The notes under the pieces were generated by a model. The model ran no database searches, was not told the DNA's origin, and was given only the letters and a program-made list of their open reading frames with translations. Both the position numbers and the translations under genes were made by a program. 64,000 bases of DNA from Roseiarcus sp963726105 (GTDB lineage Bacteria; Pseudomonadota; Alphaproteobacteria; Rhizobiales; Beijerinckiaceae): contig CAVSBJ010000026.1 in assembly GCA_963726105.1 (NCBI GenBank), forward strand, positions 682,001 through 746,000, read 5' to 3'. Numbering within the stretch: position 1 is the first letter of the stretch; the number at the start of each line of letters is the position of its first letter. Below, one piece after another: positions 1 through 8,073 of the stretch.

Positions 1-1
1 C

Positions 2-64
2 CGTGTGGGCCAGGGGTCCTCGTTCGTCGCCACCGTGCCGCTGCATCCGACAGCGAAGCCGTGA
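2..64 (+). CDS. C-terminal tail of a probable sensor histidine kinase (partial)
   Basis: Only the last 20 codons are present, ending in TGA at 62-64; the gene starts before the window. The tail reads GQGSSFVATVPL, the pattern of the last glycine box and final strand of a GHKL/HATPase_c domain (G-x-G-[ST]-x-F-x-x-x-x-P). That suggests a two-component kinase. It is convergent with gcrA. The fragment is too short to name the kinase or exclude another GHKL ATPase. Confidence 0.45.
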   Translation, partial: RVGQGSSFVATVPLHPTAKP

Positions 65-106
65 GCGAGCGGGCGCCCAGGACCGCCTCGTCCCGAAGAG
101 CCCGAA

Positions 107-153
107 GCGGCCGTCTCGACGGACGCCGCAGGCGCCGGCTTCGAGACGGCCGC
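107..153. terminator. 13-bp inverted repeat between convergent genes
   Basis: A perfect 13-bp inverted repeat (GCGGCCGTCTCGA at 107-119 and its complement at 141-153) with a 21-nt loop lies between the convergent kinase tail and gcrA. Neither strand has a T-run, so it is not a textbook intrinsic terminator. Its position fits a bidirectional transcript-end hairpin. Confidence 0.45.
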
Positions 154-206
154 GGCTGACTGCACATCTCCAGAGAGTGAAAGACATTCTGCCGCGCGCG
201 GCCGCT

Positions 207-746
207 CTAGCGCGGGAGGGCGCGCCGGGACCGGTCGCGATCGCGGCGCCGTTCCTGGGCCGGCTGGTAGGCGAGGCCGCCATGGTAGGCGCAGTAGGGG
301 CCGGACGCCGTGGGCGAGCCGCAATAGCGGAATTCGGACGTCGCCGGATCGCCGAGCGGCCAGCGGCACATCAATTCTTTCAGTTCGACGATGGTCACTC
401 GAAGCGACATCGGCAGGACGACGCTCTCGAACTCCTCCTGGCTCTCAAGCTCTGACAACGTCTCCGGGGCGAGCGCGAACGCGGTCGCCCCGCGCATCAT
501 TCGAGGGGCGTGAGCGTTGAGGCGGGGCGCAGCGACCCGGTGCACTGGCGGGTGCGCCATCCGGCGAGGGCGCGGAACGCTCGCGCTCGGCGTTTTCGCC
601 CGGCCCGCCAGGCCCAGCCGATGAACCTTCCCGATCACCGCGTTGCGGGTCACGCCATTGCCGAGCAGGCCCGCGATCTGACTCGCGCTCTTGCCATCGA
701 TCCAATGCTGCTTGAGCTGTTCGACTATCTCGTCCGTCCAAGCCAT
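207..746 (-). CDS. gcrA: GcrA cell cycle regulator
   Basis: This encodes GcrA (179 aa), the alphaproteobacterial factor that works with sigma70 RNA polymerase at promoters carrying CcrM-methylated GANTC sites. The N-terminal helix-turn-helix (residues 1-50) begins MAWTDE and contains GVTRNAVIGKVHRLGL, a family hallmark. The C-terminal domain (about 118-162) has CRWPLGDP and YCGSP..SGPYCAYH, the conserved cysteine-containing polymerase-binding region. The central linker is Pro/Ala/Arg-rich, as usual. Length is normal. It is transcribed away from the long non-coding stretch 747-1434, which contains several GANTC sites. Confidence 0.95.
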   Translation of the reverse strand: MAWTDEIVEQLKQHWIDGKSASQIAGLLGNGVTRNAVIGKVHRLGLAGRAKTPSASVPRPRRMAHPPVHRVAAPRLNAHAPRMMRGATAFALAPETLSELESQEEFESVVLPMSLRVTIVELKELMCRWPLGDPATSEFRYCGSPTASGPYCAYHGGLAYQPAQERRRDRDRSRRALPR

Positions 747-1434
747 TTGTCGCCTCGTTCGTCAATCCTCGCCAAAGGCGGCGCAATCCGCAGAATCCCA
801 CTCCGTCGCCCGGCGAGGAGGCCGCCGGGCCTAACGCTGACCAGCACTCAATTTGGAACCCTCCCACGACATCTCGTGGGCCTCGAGAGGAAAACTACAC
901 TACTCGTTGAATCACGCGCAAGAGTCCCGAGCGCCCGTTGCACAGGCTTTTCCCCAACTCTTCGCGTTGGGGTTGAGAAGAGCGTGGCGCACTCTCGAAT
1001 GCCGGAGTCGGATCAACGCGTTAGCATTTTACTGAGTTGAGACGGCGGCGGACCCTTCTCGACGCAGATTCGCGTCAAATCGGCATGCGCTCCATTTCCG
1101 CCAGCCGCAGCGCCGCACCGGCGAGTGTGAGGAAAATGGTTTGCGCCCTGCGACAGAGCGGCGCCAAACGGTCCGGCTCCCCTCGCCCGGGGGTTGAACG
1201 CGGAGCGCCTCTGTTGAATCGCTCTGGAAAAAATCGCGTCGCGGCAGTGGCGCGGGACTTGCTAATCCGTGAGATTGCTGTGTGATCTATATCACAAAAT
1301 AAATTCGTCGCGTGGTGTTTAGTTGTAGTCGCGGGTTGGTTAATGGTGTAGGCCTAACGAGGCCGTAAAGCGGTCCCCCGAGGGGGCTTCATCGGGAGAG
1401 TTATGAGTTTGATGTCTCGGCTGGTGGGCAAACA
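747..1434. other. 688-bp non-coding region upstream of gcrA
   Basis: No convincing gene is seen; the open frames here lack family resemblance and ribosome-binding sites. The stretch contains six GANTC sites (793, 909, 922, 1005, 1067, 1216), a short hairpin at 863-880 (CCCACGA / TCGTGGG) and a CRP-type palindrome at 1281-1296. It should hold the gcrA promoter on the minus strand and that of the PEP-CTERM gene on the plus strand. No strong -35/-10 pair was recognised. Confidence 0.5.
1281..1296. promoter_or_regulatory. CRP/FNR-family palindrome
   Basis: TGTGATCTATATCACA has perfect 6-bp arms (TGTGAT/ATCACA) around 4 bp. This matches the TGTGA-N6-TCACA consensus of CRP-type regulators better than the TTGAT-N4-ATCAA consensus of FNR. 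It lies 107-139 bp upstream of the possible starts of the PEP-CTERM gene. That gene is the likely target; the regulator is not in the window. Confidence 0.55.
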
Positions 1435-2061
1435 TTGTTCTCGTTAAGGACAAGCGCACTCGCGTCGGCGGCCGTCTTAGCGGCGCTCCCCCTGGTTGCG
1501 TCCTCGGGCGCCAAAGCGGACGTCGTCGAGACTTTCAGTCTGTCCGGTAATCTTAACAGCTTTTTCGGCTCCCCGACCGCGTTCACCGGAACGATTGGTT
1601 TGGACTTCAGCAACGATTTCGCCACCGAAACACTGAAGTCCATGACCATCACCGTCCATGGGCGCCCGGTCTTCACCACGAGCCCGTCGCTGAACTTGGC
1701 CACGTGGGCCAAGCAGGCGGTCATCGGCGCGTCCAACAGCAGCGGCGATGTGCTGACTTTGACGTTCGCCACACCGAACGCCGGCACGTGGGCTGGCTTC
1801 AACAACGGCTCGATTTCCGGTGGCGAAGTGATCTTCGGCGGTCTGACCGGACTTCTCCTCGGGGCAACCGGCGTTGTTACGCGTGACTCCCTGGAATCGC
1901 CCATACTCGCCCCTCCTCCAATCGACCCACCGCCCATAACGGACCCTCCTGGCCCCATTGCAGCCGCCTCCGTTCCCGAGCTCTCGACCTGGGCGATGAT
2001 GCTCATCGGCTTGGCGGGCCTCGGCTTGGCCGCGAAAGGCCGGCGCGCGTTGGGGGGTTAG
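1435..2061 (+). CDS. PEP-CTERM sorting-domain exported protein
   Basis: An exported protein of about 208 aa. It has an N-terminal signal peptide (hydrophobic SALASAAVLAALPLVA, then ASSGAKA), a Ser/Thr/Gly-rich middle, a proline-rich linker (APPPIDPPPITDPP) and a C-terminal VPELSTWAMMLIGLAGLG segment followed by a basic tail. That is the three-part PEP-CTERM signal handled by exosortase, with PEL replacing PEP as is common in Hyphomicrobiales. The start is uncertain. TTG at 1435 follows GGTGGG, but an ATG at 1403 with a better GGGAGAG site opens a different frame that ends after 14 codons. A one-base shift would join the two. Function unknown. Confidence 0.75.
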   Translation: MFSLRTSALASAAVLAALPLVASSGAKADVVETFSLSGNLNSFFGSPTAFTGTIGLDFSNDFATETLKSMTITVHGRPVFTTSPSLNLATWAKQAVIGASNSSGDVLTLTFATPNAGTWAGFNNGSISGGEVIFGGLTGLLLGATGVVTRDSLESPILAPPPIDPPPITDPPGPIAAASVPELSTWAMMLIGLAGLGLAAKGRRALGG

Positions 2062-2118
2062 GCTGAGCGGCGACCTGCTGCGAGGCCCTGGCGCGTTGCG
2101 CGCGCGCCATCGCGTGAT

Positions 2119-2148
2119 TTGACCATATCGAGCGCCTTCCGCTATAGT
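2119..2148 (+). promoter_or_regulatory. Sigma70-type promoter upstream of argD
   Basis: TTGACC (2119-2124) and TATAGT (2143-2148) are separated by 18 bp. Transcription would start near 2155, only about 11 nt before a terminator-like hairpin at 2166. It is the best-looking promoter for argD-argF-hslO. Confidence 0.55.
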
Positions 2149-2165
2149 TCGGTGCGCATTCGGCG

Positions 2166-2194
2166 GCCGCCCCAGCGGGGCGGCGTTTTTATTT
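2166..2194 (+). terminator. Intrinsic terminator or attenuator before argD
   Basis: GCCGCCCC (2166-2173), a 3-nt loop and GGGGCGGC (2177-2184) are followed by GTTTTTATTT, a strong rho-independent terminator. It ends the PEP-CTERM transcript. It also lies just downstream of the predicted argD promoter and could attenuate it. Confidence 0.8.
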
Positions 2195-2213
2195 GAGCCG
2201 CCGCAAGGCCATA

Positions 2214-2234
2214 CTCGAGAGCCAATTTCTCGAG
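2214..2234 (+). promoter_or_regulatory. Second hairpin in the argD leader
   Basis: CTCGAGA (2214-2220) and TCTCGAG (2228-2234) form a perfect 7-bp stem with a 7-nt loop. It ends 7 nt before the AAGGAG ribosome-binding site at 2242. It could affect translation initiation; no function is demonstrated. Confidence 0.4.
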
Positions 2235-2250
2235 CCAGCACAAGGAGTTG

Positions 2251-3462
2251 ATGGTGAGCCTCGCCGACGCGACTTCAGCCATGGTTCCGACTTACGCCCG
2301 GGCCAAGGTCGCTTTCGAGCGAGGCGAGGGTTGCTGGCTCACGTCGACAACCGGGGAGCGCTACCTTGACTTCGGCGCCGGCATCGCCGTGACCTCGGTC
2401 GGCCACGCTCATCCCCACCTCGTCGAAGCGCTGACCAATCAGGGCTCGAAGTTGTGGCACGTTTCGAACCTATACGAGAATCCCGAGGGCGAGCGCTTTG
2501 CCCGGCGCCTGACAGACGCGACCTTCGCCGACCTTGTTTTCTTCGCCAATTCGGGCGCCGAGGCCAACGAGGCGGCGATCAAGATGGCGCGCCGGCGCCA
2601 TTCGGTCGACGGCCACCCCGAGCGCTACCGCACTCTCACCTTCGAAGGCGCCTTCCATGGCCGGACGCTCGCCATGATCGCCGCCGGCGGTCAGGACAAA
2701 TATCTCGATGGCTTCGGCCCCAAGGTCGATGGCTTCGACCAGATCCCGCTGACCGACCTCAAGGCGGTCGAGGCGGCGATCGGGCCGGAGACGGGCATGA
2801 TCATGATCGAGCCGATCCAGGGCGAGGGCGGGGTGCGGGTCGTCCCGCCGGCATTCCTGCGCGGCCTGCGCGAGATCTGCGACCGGCGCGACCTCATTTT
2901 GATCTTCGATGAGGTGCAAACGGGCGTCGGCCGCACGGGCCGATTCTACGCCTACGAACATTGTGGCATTCATCCGGATATTCTGACCTCCGCCAAGGGC
3001 ATCGGCGCGGGCTTTCCGATGTCCGCGTGCCTCGCGACCGCGGACGCTGCTCGGGGTCTGACGACCGGCGTCCACGGCACAACGTTCGGCGGCAATCCGC
3101 TGGCGATGGCGGTCGGCAACGCCACCCTTGATGTGATTCTGGCCCCGGGCTTCCTCGAGCGGGTTGCGAGGCTCGGCCTGGACATGCGCCAGCGGCTGGC
3201 GGAGCTCAAGGACCGGCGCCACGACGTCATCGAGGAGGTCCGCGGCGAGGGGCTGATGATCGGCCTCAAGCTGAAGGTCCCTCCGGCCACTTTCGCCGAT
3301 GCCGCGCTCGGGCAGAAGCTTCTCCTCATTCCAGCCGGCGACAATGTCGTGCGCGTTTTGCCGCCGCTCGTGGTCACCGACGAGGAATTGGCCGAAGGCG
3401 TGCGGCGGCTCGACGCGGCTTGCGAAGCGGTCAAAGAGCGCCTCGCGGTGGCGGCCAACTGA
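2251..3462 (+). CDS. argD: Acetylornithine aminotransferase
   Basis: A PLP-dependent class-III aminotransferase of arginine synthesis (N-acetylglutamate semialdehyde to N-acetylornithine), cytoplasmic. The protein is 403 aa, normal for the family. Visible motifs are SGAEANEAAIKMAR (about 101), the cofactor aspartate in IFDEVQTGVGRTG (D220), the PLP lysine in LTSAKGIGAGFP (K249) and HGTTFGGNP. AAGGAG at 2242 precedes ATG 2251 closely; GTG 2254 has better spacing and is an equal alternative. It is followed 7 bp later by argF and then by overlapping hslO, so the three are co-transcribed. A succinyldiaminopimelate role (DapC) is also known for such enzymes. Confidence 0.95.
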   Translation: MVSLADATSAMVPTYARAKVAFERGEGCWLTSTTGERYLDFGAGIAVTSVGHAHPHLVEALTNQGSKLWHVSNLYENPEGERFARRLTDATFADLVFFANSGAEANEAAIKMARRRHSVDGHPERYRTLTFEGAFHGRTLAMIAAGGQDKYLDGFGPKVDGFDQIPLTDLKAVEAAIGPETGMIMIEPIQGEGGVRVVPPAFLRGLREICDRRDLILIFDEVQTGVGRTGRFYAYEHCGIHPDILTSAKGIGAGFPMSACLATADAARGLTTGVHGTTFGGNPLAMAVGNATLDVILAPGFLERVARLGLDMRQRLAELKDRRHDVIEEVRGEGLMIGLKLKVPPATFADAALGQKLLLIPAGDNVVRVLPPLVVTDEELAEGVRRLDAACEAVKERLAVAAN

Positions 3463-3469
3463 AAGCGCC

Positions 3470-4411
3470 ATGAACGCGACGGTTCAGACCCAGCCCAGGC
3501 ATTTCCTGGACCTGCTCGAGCTTTCCACCGGGCAACTCCGCGGCATCCTCGACAGCGCCGCGGCGATCAAGACGGCGCGGGTCAAAGGCGCGGAGGCCGC
3601 GTCGCGTCCGCTCGCCGGCAAGACGCTGGCGATGATCTTCGACCGGCCGTCGACTCGCACCCGGGTCTCGTTCGATGTCGGCATGCGCGAACTCGGCGGC
3701 GAATCGATCATGCTGACTGGGGCCGAGATGCAACTCGGCCGCGGCGAAACCATCGCCGACACCGCGCGGGTGCTCTCGCGCTATGTGGATGCGATTGTCA
3801 TCCGCATCCTCGCCCATGACGACATGCAGGAAATGGCGGATCACGCGACCGTCCCGGTCATCAACGCCCTCACCAAGCAGTCGCATCCCTGCCAGGTGTT
3901 GGCCGACGTTATGACTTTCGAGGAGAAGCGCGGCTCCATCCGCGGCCGCAAGATCGCCTGGTCCGGCGACTACAACAACGTCCTCTCGTCCTGGATCGAC
4001 GCGTCCGCGCAATTCAACTTCCGCCTCGAAATCGCGTGTCCTCCGGAACTGCAGCCGGGCAAGCAACGGCTCGAGGCCGCGCGGAAGGCGGGCGCGAACA
4101 TCGCGGTCGGCGTCGACCCGGTCGCGGCGGCGGAGGGCGCGGCGGCGGTCATCTCGGATTGCTGGGTGTCGATGGGCGACGAGGACGAGGGCCGGCGCCA
4201 CAACCTGCTCGCGCCCTACCAAGTCAACGCCAAGCTTATGAGCCACGCCGCGGCGGACGCCGTGTTCATGCACTGCCTGCCCGCCCATCGCGGCGAAGAG
4301 GTGACGGACGAAGTGATCGACGGACCGCAATCGGTCGTGTTCGACGAGGCCGAAAACCGCTTGCACGCGCAGAAGGGCGTGCTCGCCTGGTGTCTTGGAG
4401 CGACGCCATGA
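3470..4411 (+). CDS. argF: Ornithine carbamoyltransferase
   Basis: Catalyses carbamoyl phosphate plus ornithine to citrulline in arginine synthesis; cytoplasmic trimer in the family. The protein is 313 aa. Signature motifs are all present: STRTR (61-65) for carbamoyl phosphate, HPCQ (139-142), DCWVSMGDE (about 230-238) for ornithine, and HCLPAHRGEEV (from 268). The ATG at 3470 lies 7 bp after argD. Its stop overlaps the hslO start (ATGA at 4408-4411), which implies translational coupling. Confidence 0.97.
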   Translation: MNATVQTQPRHFLDLLELSTGQLRGILDSAAAIKTARVKGAEAASRPLAGKTLAMIFDRPSTRTRVSFDVGMRELGGESIMLTGAEMQLGRGETIADTARVLSRYVDAIVIRILAHDDMQEMADHATVPVINALTKQSHPCQVLADVMTFEEKRGSIRGRKIAWSGDYNNVLSSWIDASAQFNFRLEIACPPELQPGKQRLEAARKAGANIAVGVDPVAAAEGAAAVISDCWVSMGDEDEGRRHNLLAPYQVNAKLMSHAAADAVFMHCLPAHRGEEVTDEVIDGPQSVVFDEAENRLHAQKGVLAWCLGATP

Positions 4412-5370
4412 CGCTCATTGAGCGCGCCGCGTCGGCTGAGGTCGTCGACGACATCGTGCTGCCGTTCGCGGTCGAATCCTTGAGCACGCGCGGTCGCCTT
4501 GTACGCCTGGGCCCGGCGGTCGATCTTCTGCTGAAGCGCCACGATTATCCTGAATCGGTGTCGAAGCTGGTGGCGGAAGCAGTGACGCTGGCCACGCTGC
4601 TCGGCTCGACGCTGAAGACGAGCGGCCGCTTTCAATTGCAGACCAAAAGCGACGGGCCCGTCACCATGCTGTTGGTCGATTTCGACGCGCCTTCGCATTT
4701 GCGGGCGCTGGCTCGATTTGACAAGGCAAGGCTTGGGTCCGCGCCGCACGCCGGCGGCGACCTGCTCGGCAAAGGCCACATGGCTTTCACCATCGATCCG
4801 GGCGGCGACATGAATCGCTACCAGGGCGTGATCGCGCTTGAGGGGCAGGGCCTGGAAGCAGCGGCCCATCATTACTTCGAACGATCGGAGCAGATCCCGA
4901 CGCTGGTGCGGCTCGCGGTCGGCGAGATCGTCACCGCCGGCGGCTCCGCTTGGCGGGCCGGCGGCCTTGTCGTCCAATATCTGCCGGATGAGGGCGGCCG
5001 GCGGCTGCAGGCGGACTTCCCGCCAGGCGACGCGCCCGAGGGCGTCGAGCCGCACACCATTACGGAAGACGACGAGTGGACAGAGGCCAAAACCCGCGCG
5101 GCGACGACCGAGGCGCACGAACTGATCGACCCGACGCTGTCGGGCGAACGGCTCCTGTTTCGCTTGTTCAACGAGCGCGGCGTGCGCGTCTATGCGCCGA
5201 CGCCGCTTGCCGCGGTCTGCCGCTGTTCGGCCGAGGGGGTCGACGCGATGCTGCGCTCTTTTCCGCCGGAAGAGGTGAGGGAGATGGTGGGCGACGATGG
5301 CCTGATCGGCGTCACTTGCGAATTCTGCTCGACCAAGCGCACCTTCAACCCAGCCGATTACGGCGCGTAA
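4408..5370 (+). CDS. hslO: Redox-regulated chaperone Hsp33
   Basis: Hsp33 (320 aa) is a cytoplasmic holdase activated when its zinc centre is oxidised. The C-terminal zinc-binding cysteines are seen as CRC near residue 270 and CEFC near 304, that is CxC plus CxxC. The N-terminal chaperone domain carries the family pattern GRFQLQTKSDGPV and AHHYFERSEQIPT. The start overlaps the argF stop by 4 bp. The argD-argF-hslO order is recurrent in Hyphomicrobiales. Confidence 0.95.
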   Translation: MTLIERAASAEVVDDIVLPFAVESLSTRGRLVRLGPAVDLLLKRHDYPESVSKLVAEAVTLATLLGSTLKTSGRFQLQTKSDGPVTMLLVDFDAPSHLRALARFDKARLGSAPHAGGDLLGKGHMAFTIDPGGDMNRYQGVIALEGQGLEAAAHHYFERSEQIPTLVRLAVGEIVTAGGSAWRAGGLVVQYLPDEGGRRLQADFPPGDAPEGVEPHTITEDDEWTEAKTRAATTEAHELIDPTLSGERLLFRLFNERGVRVYAPTPLAAVCRCSAEGVDAMLRSFPPEEVREMVGDDGLIGVTCEFCSTKRTFNPADYGA

Positions 5371-5387
5371 GGACGTCAGCGCCGCCA

Positions 5388-6310
5388 ATGGATGATAGCG
5401 CCTTTGCGGCCAGGCTCGCCGAATCTCAGGCCGGAATCGAGCGCGAGCTCGAAATCCTCCTGAGCCTCGAGCCGAAGCCCGGCGAGCCGGCGCGGCCCAA
5501 GCGCCTCATCGAAGCGATGCGCTATGCGACGCTTGGCGGCGGCAAGCGGCTCAGGCCCTTTCTCACCGTAGAGACGGCGCGGGCGCTGGGGCGAACGGAC
5601 AATGGCCCCCTCCGCGCGGGCGCGGCGATCGAATGCATCCACGCCTATTCGTTGATCCACGACGATCTGCCGTCGATGGACGATGACGACTTGAGACGCG
5701 GGCGCCCGACGACCCACCGCGCCTTCGACGAGGCGACGGCGATTCTCGCCGGCGACGGCGCTGCAGGCGCTGGCGTTCGAGATCCTCGCCGATCCCGCGA
5801 CCGACGCAATCGCGGACGTGCGCGTCGCGCTTTGTCTTGGCCTTGCGCGCGCCGCCGGTCTTGCAGGAATGGTCGGCGGGCAGATGCTGGACATCGACGC
5901 CGAGCAGGCGACGGCGCCGCTTTCAGTTGAGGAGATCAGGCGCCTGCAGGCGATGAAAACCGGCGCGCTGCTCAAATTCAGCGTCGAGGCGGGGGCGATC
6001 ATGGCGGGTGCGGACACGAAGGCGCGTGCGGCGGTTGCAAAATTACGGGCGCGCAATCGGGGCCGCGTTTCAGATCGCCGACGACATTCTCGACGTGGAA
6101 AGCGACGCGGCGACACTCGGCAAACGGGCCGGCAAGGACGCCGAGCAGAACAAGGCGACGCTGGTCGGAGCGCTGGGTCTCGAAGGCGCGCGCCGCGAGC
6201 TCGATCGCCTGGTGGACGAGGCGATCTCCGCGGTCGATGCGGCCGGCGTGGGCGCCAAGGGCGACATGTTGCGCGCGACTGCACGCTTCGTCGCCGCGCG
6301 GAAGAACTGA
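5388..6310 (+). pseudogene. ispA: Farnesyl diphosphate synthase-type gene with two frameshifts
   Basis: A trans-prenyltransferase (isoprenoid chain synthesis) split over three frames. Frame 3 gives the start MDDSAFAARL, GGGKRLRPF and the first aspartate-rich motif DDLPSMDDDD. Near 5755 the sequence GACGGCGCTG has one G too many; removing it continues as GDALQALAFEIL. Near 6033, GCGGCGGTTGC again has one extra G; removing it restores ALQNYGRAIGAAFQIADDILDVE with the second aspartate motif. Apart from the two +1 shifts the sequence is well conserved to a normal C-terminus. Very recent mutation or sequencing error is therefore likelier than old decay, especially as FPP synthase is normally essential. 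The product could also be geranylgeranyl-type. Confidence 0.85.
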
Positions 6311-6362
6311 GGGCGAGGGACGCGCTGCGTTAGAATGTTTGGGCCGCCTTTTTGCCTGCCGC

Positions 6363-7215
6363 CTATAACCGAGAACTGTCCCCGGTCCCCTCGTTCGGGG
6401 ACCGCGTATGCTTGGAGGGCGTCGGAGCCCGGAAGCACTCCTCGTCGAAACCATTAAATGGACCGTGACGCTTGAAGTGAAACCCGCCCTCTTTATACGT
6501 TGGATTTCCCGAGACCAATATTTCAAAACAGCATTCAGATCGGTGCCTTCCAGTATCACCGAAAACGTCGTTATACTCTACCCATCCCCACAGGTATACG
6601 TGTCTTATTCCTGCTCTCATCTCTATTAATTGTTCAATCGAAATATCAAATGTCCCAGAATGAATGAGGGCGTTAGGTCCAATTATAATGTTCTCAGGCG
6701 TACCATAATCCGGGTAATCAAATTTCGAAGGCAGCTCTCCAGCGTCAACAGCATCCCACTTATTCACAGCTGTCTGTCCGAAATCGGGTGGGAGTTTTGC
6801 CACTGTTTCGCCACACAATGTGGAATACCCAAGAAGTAATCTGTTCGGTTGCTTTAATAGCCGTCCAAGAAGACGTTATCGACTCGCAAAAGACATAAGC
6901 CCTTTCAGTGTCGACAAGAGTGCTGCGACTAAGCCTGACTTGTTCCCGGGATGCATCGGCTGACGCTTGCGCTATTCTTAATGCTCTCCGCAACTCGATG
7001 CCTTGCTTCTGAAAACTACGGAGCGTGACAACCCAGAGGCCAAATGTAGAGATCGCCAGTATGGCGGTGAGAGCATCTAACCAAAGGGTATATGTCGCAA
7101 CACTCTTTTCTGCCTCGTTTCCTTGGAGATCAACACTATCCCTGCTGAGATTGCGAGCGTTATTCGAAGTATCAGACGCGGTCCAAAGTGCAAAAATAAC
7201 CAGAGTCGTAATCAC
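6363..7215 (-). pseudogene. Frameshifted hypothetical membrane protein in an AT-richer patch
   Basis: Two adjoining frames make one protein. The N-terminal part (7215 to about 6760) has two hydrophobic segments (MITTLVIFALW and LDALTAILAISTFGLWVVTL), a charged helix and then ERAYVFCES, ending in VWRNSGKTPT. The C-terminal part (about 6800 to 6363) continues with GELPSKFDYPDYGTPENIIIGP. Membrane-anchored proteins of unknown function with the same W+NSG+TP core are common in proteobacteria. The frames join near 6775, where one base seems missing. Base composition is clearly lower in GC than on either side, which suggests transfer. A hairpin at 6384-6403 (GGTCCCC/GGGGACC) lies in its last codons. 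No function is assigned. Confidence 0.55.
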
Positions 7216-7359
7216 TATGCTTCGAAAAATTATGTCCTTCCAAATGTATCTGAAGGCTACAAGATGTCTTCAAAGCTTACTACTTCGCATTTAATAACCA
7301 TATATGACCGTAAATAGGGGGTCTTCTAGCCTAATAGCCGCTAATTTGGGCGCGCCGCC

Positions 7360-8040
7360 TCACTTCGTCGCCGGGCTCTCTTCCTCAACGCCCACCGCAT
7401 AGCCAAGGCCGCGCGCGGTCTTGATGATGTCGACGCCGAGCTTCTTGCGCAATCGGCCGATGAACACTTCGATCGTATTCGAGTCGCGGTCGAAATCCTG
7501 CTCGTACAGATGTTCGACGATCTCGCCGCGCGAGATGATGCGCCCGGTATGGTGCATGAGATAGGAGAGCAGGCGATATTCGTGGCTCGTGAGCTTGATC
7601 GCCACATTGTTGACGGTGACGCGCCCGGCGCGAGCGTCGAGCCTGACCGGGCCAACCGTCAGATCGCTGGAGGCGTGGCCGGCGGCGCGGCGCAACAAAG
7701 CCCGCAGGCGCGCCAGCACTTCCTCCATGTGGAAGGGTTTGGCGACATAATCGTCGGCGCCGGCGTCAATGCCCTGGACCTTGTCGCTCCACCGGTCGCG
7801 TGCGGTCAGGATCAGGACGGGCATCGTGCGTCCGCCCTTGCGCCACGCTTCGAGGATCGAAATCCCGTCGCGTTTGGGCAGGCCGATGTCGAGCACGACC
7901 GCGTCGTAGGGCTCAGTGTCGCCGCGAAACCAGCCTTCCTCGCCGTCGAAGGCGCGATCGACAGCATAGCCGGCAGCCTCAAGAGCCGCCGACACCTGAC
8001 GGTTCAGATCCCGATCGTCCTCGACAACCAAAAGCCGCAT
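7360..8040 (-). CDS. OmpR/PhoB-family response regulator
   Basis: A 226-aa DNA-binding response regulator. The receiver domain (1-115) has acidic residues E7-D8-D9, phosphoacceptor D51 in VVLDIGLP, the conserved T in LILTARD and K in VAKPFHMEE. The C-terminal winged helix (about 125-220) has the typical end FIGRLRKKLG..IKTARGLGYAV. It lies 33 bp after the PepSY gene in the same direction, so they form an operon. No kinase gene follows; 7216-7359 and the AT-rich patch come next, so the partner must lie elsewhere. Confidence 0.93.
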   Translation of the reverse strand: MRLLVVEDDRDLNRQVSAALEAAGYAVDRAFDGEEGWFRGDTEPYDAVVLDIGLPKRDGISILEAWRKGGRTMPVLILTARDRWSDKVQGIDAGADDYVAKPFHMEEVLARLRALLRRAAGHASSDLTVGPVRLDARAGRVTVNNVAIKLTSHEYRLLSYLMHHTGRIISRGEIVEHLYEQDFDRDSNTIEVFIGRLRKKLGVDIIKTARGLGYAVGVEEESPATK

Positions 8041-8073
8041 GGGACCGCCTGCTATCCCTGATTCCCGCCGAAA

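Noticed and set aside
863..880. CCCACGA/TCGTGGG hairpin as a terminator
   Set aside because: There is no T-run on either strand and no gene ends here. A chance 7-bp palindrome is likely.
1375..1386. CCCCCGAGGGGG as a hairpin
   Set aside because: The loop would be only 2 nt, which is sterically unfavourable, and no T-run follows.
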